From Candidatus Dormiibacterota bacterium (GTDB lineage Bacteria > Chloroflexota > Dormibacteria > Dormibacterales > Dormibacteraceae): a stretch of 24,267 bases of DNA. Each line of letters starts with the position of its first letter. Position 1 is the stretch's first letter. The notes under the pieces are model-generated. The model was given only the letters and a program-made list of their open reading frames with translations, was not told the DNA's origin and ran no database searches. The stretch spans positions 50,496-74,762 of the forward strand of contig PLYD01000072.1 in assembly GCA_003151665.1 (NCBI GenBank). Direction: 5' to 3'. Both the position numbers and the translations under genes were made by a program. Positions 23,222-24,267 of this stretch are shown one piece after another.

Positions 23222-23448
23222 GTCCGGTCCCAGACCAGAACGGACGTCGCCTTGCGATCGAAAGCTGGCGATATCGAATCCGTTATCGACAGCATGTGTC
23301 AGCTTGAAATACGTATCGCCGTTCGCGACGACCGCTAGTTCTGCAATCGGCGATCGAACCTTCGGCAAGGCCTCGTGGGGTGGCAAAAGTCCAAATCCCC
23401 ATCAGGCGGCACGTTAGGCGCTGTTAAGAGCCTGATGTTCAATCCGCG
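23222..23448. other. Spacer between the molybdoenzyme gene and the right repeat
   Basis: No gene or clear terminator is recognised. At 23431-23448 the text CCTGATGTTCAATCC resembles the start of the right repeat itself (TGATGTACAACC), a partial tandem near-duplication shifted by 18 bases. Confidence 0.4.
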
Positions 23449-23477
23449 TGATGTACAACCAGATCGAGGACAAGTAA
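23449..23477 (+). pseudogene. 3' remnant of a second copy of the 104-aa gene
   Basis: ATG-TAC-AAC-CAG-ATC-GAG-GAC-AAG-TAA encodes MYNQIEDK and a stop, matching the MYNQIEDE end of the 14770 gene. Third-position changes are mostly synonymous, so this was once coding sequence. Nothing upstream matches the rest of the gene. Confidence 0.65.
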
Positions 23478-23498
23478 CCCGCTCTAGGGAAGACTCCG

Positions 23499-23535
23499 AG
23501 GCCGGTTTCGAATACGATTCCGGCCTTTTCTTTGC
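23499..23535 (+). terminator. Rho-independent terminator, perfect stem
   Basis: GGCCGG (23500-23505) pairs perfectly with CCGGCC (23520-23525), with an inner TCG-AATA-CGA stem-loop, followed by TTTTCTTT. It now stands just before the promoter of the GntR gene and would insulate it from upstream transcription. Confidence 0.85.
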
Positions 23536-23540
23536 CTTCC

Positions 23541-23570
23541 TTGACAAAATAAAGGCGACCGTGCTAGTGT
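23541..23570 (+). promoter_or_regulatory. Promoter of the GntR-ABC operon (nearly leaderless)
   Basis: TTGACA (23541-23546), an 18-base spacer and TAGTGT (23565-23570). The expected transcription start is about 23577, only some five bases before the ATG at 23582, and no Shine-Dalgarno sequence exists. Translation of the first gene is therefore probably leaderless or nearly so. Confidence 0.7.
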
Positions 23571-23590
23571 CCTAGTGATCTATGACACTA
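23565..23590. promoter_or_regulatory. Inverted-repeat operator for the GntR regulator
   Basis: TAGTGTC (23565-23571) and GACACTA (23584-23590) are perfect 7-bp arms separated by 12 bases. They cover the -10 box, the start point and the start codon. CTAGTG is repeated once more inside the spacer. YtrA-type GntR repressors bind AGTGTA-like inverted repeats at their own promoters, so autorepression is likely. Confidence 0.7.
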
Positions 23591-24013
23591 GTGCACTCGC
23601 GAGGTACTACAGGCGCGATCACCTTTCGCAAGGACACGGCCTCGGGGTTGACCCAGTACCTGCAACTCGTGCAGCAGGTCACGCATGCGCTCCGCCTCGG
23701 CCAATTGAAAATGGGGGATCGGCTACCGACCGTCCGCGACGTCGCGGCTCAACTTGCAATCAACCCCAACACGGTGCTGAAGGCCTACCGACACCTGGAG
23801 ATGCAGGGTCTCCTCGAGAGTCGGCCTGGGACCGGGGTCTTTGTGGCGATGGAGTTGCGCGGGCCATCATCACACGACCAAGCCGCACTTCGGCGGGAGC
23901 TGTTGCGATGGCTCGGCCACGCCAAGGACGCAGGTCTAGACGCCGAGGGCGTGCAGGCACTGTTCGCAGATACGAGCCGGCAGTACGCCATAGATGAAGT
24001 GGTGGCGTCGTGA
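23582..24013 (+). CDS. GntR-family transcriptional regulator, YtrA subfamily
   Basis: A 143-aa regulator with a winged HTH at about residues 22-90 (GDRLPTVRDVAAQLAINPNT, then YRHLEMQGLLESRPGTGVFV) and a short helical C-terminal dimerisation tail, the layout of the YtrA subfamily. Such proteins usually repress an operon of ABC transporter genes that follows their own gene, and respond to cell-wall stress, antibiotics or unknown ligands. The gene starts about five bases after the predicted transcription start inside a perfect inverted repeat, and overlaps the next ATPase gene as GTGA. The family is firm; the inducer is unknown. Confidence 0.93.
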   Translation: MTLVHSRGTTGAITFRKDTASGLTQYLQLVQQVTHALRLGQLKMGDRLPTVRDVAAQLAINPNTVLKAYRHLEMQGLLESRPGTGVFVAMELRGPSSHDQAALRRELLRWLGHAKDAGLDAEGVQALFADTSRQYAIDEVVAS

Positions 24014-24267
24014 ATGTGCTCGAGGCTCGCGGGCTCGGGAAGCGTTATGGGCGCACGTGGGCCCTCAAAGACCTCACCCTCGACGTGCCCGGGGGCCGGA
24101 TCGTCGCCTTGGTCGGACCCAACGGCGCGGGCAAGACGACGTTCCTGCAGCTGGCCATGGGCTTCGGCGAGCCTAGTGCCGGTACTGTTGTCGCCTTTGG
24201 CCTTTCGCCGCGTCGCGACGCTGCCGCTTTCCTACCCAAGGTTGAGCCTTTGTCAAGAGGTGTGGAA
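24010..24267 (+). CDS. ABC transporter ATP-binding protein, 3'-truncated by the window edge
   Basis: Open from GTG 24010 to the end of the window, 86 codons. It begins MNVLEARGLGKRYGRTWALK and has Walker A GPNGAGKTT at 36-44, then FLQLAMGFGEPSAGTV, the start of a DrrA/CcmA/YtrB-like ATPase. The remaining signature and Walker B lie outside the window. Overlap with the GntR gene stop (GTGA) shows it is part of the same operon and likely regulated by that repressor. A permease gene is expected next. Substrate unknown; efflux is common for this type. Confidence 0.9.
   Translation, partial: MNVLEARGLGKRYGRTWALKDLTLDVPGGRIVALVGPNGAGKTTFLQLAMGFGEPSAGTVVAFGLSPRRDAAAFLPKVEPLSRGVE

Larger units (their letters stand above)
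23449..23535 (+). repeat. Right copy of direct repeat: gene 3' end plus terminator
   Basis: Partner of 15056-15142. The shared terminator block is identical over 24 bases and the coding end is conserved at protein level; the 25 bases after the stop have diverged. Together the copies bracket about 8.3 kb. Confidence 0.85.

Noticed and set aside
1..24267. CRISPR arrays, rRNA or tRNA genes, and phage structural genes
   Set aside because: No regularly spaced repeats, no rRNA-like sequence, no cloverleaf and no capsid or tail proteins were seen.

Overview
The window is high-GC DNA from a free-living bacterium. Genes are tightly packed, many neighbours overlap by 1-4 bases, and TTG and GTG starts are common (for example TTG at 2916, 12049, 13364, 18043, 20000 and 22079). 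ATP-type PEP carboxykinase, a fused MoaD-MoaE, an archaeal-type ATP-dependent DNA ligase and a SufR-type regulator together suggest an Actinomycetota, Chloroflexota or Dormibacterota-like lineage. That placement is inference only; no rRNA or other marker is present.

Region 1 (1-7087, mixed strands) is housekeeping. It holds the 3' part of a VWA-domain protein, pckA, a small SLOG/DUF2493 protein and a fused molybdopterin synthase on the plus strand. A minus-strand operon follows (unknown 156-aa protein, class V aminotransferase, O-methyltransferase, small membrane protein). A clpP-type protease gene is divergent from that operon.

Region 2 (7044-14666, mostly minus strand) holds a GT87/DUF2029 membrane glycosyltransferase, a CPA1 Na+/H+ antiporter, an RNase Z-like metallo-hydrolase, an ATP-dependent DNA ligase, a beta-CASP ligase-associated exonuclease, an NAD(P)HX epimerase and a SufR-like Fe-S regulator. 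Two small Cys-rich plus-strand genes sit between the ligase and the exonuclease. The ligase, the nucleases and the Cys-rich proteins look like a DNA-repair neighbourhood.

Region 3 (14770-23535) is accessory in character. A 104-aa protein of unknown function has a strong promoter and ends in a hairpin terminator. The last codons of this gene plus its terminator recur about 8.4 kb downstream (15056-15142 versus 23449-23535). Between the two copies lie a truncated transposase OrfA, a hairpin-rich segment that starts exactly where the transposase homology stops, a carboxymuconolactone decarboxylase-family gene, a complete five-gene branched-chain amino-acid-type ABC transporter operon, and a sulfite-oxidase-like molybdoenzyme. 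Several gene-poor stretches separate them. The layout resembles an island inserted at the 3' end of a gene, but no integrase is visible.

Region 4 (23541-24267) is a YtrA-type GntR repressor gene with a nearly leaderless promoter and a 7-bp inverted-repeat operator. It is translationally coupled to an ABC transporter ATPase gene that runs off the window. Functional links: the MoaD-MoaE fusion could supply cofactor for the sulfite-oxidase-like enzyme, and the GntR protein probably controls itself and the ABC genes after it.
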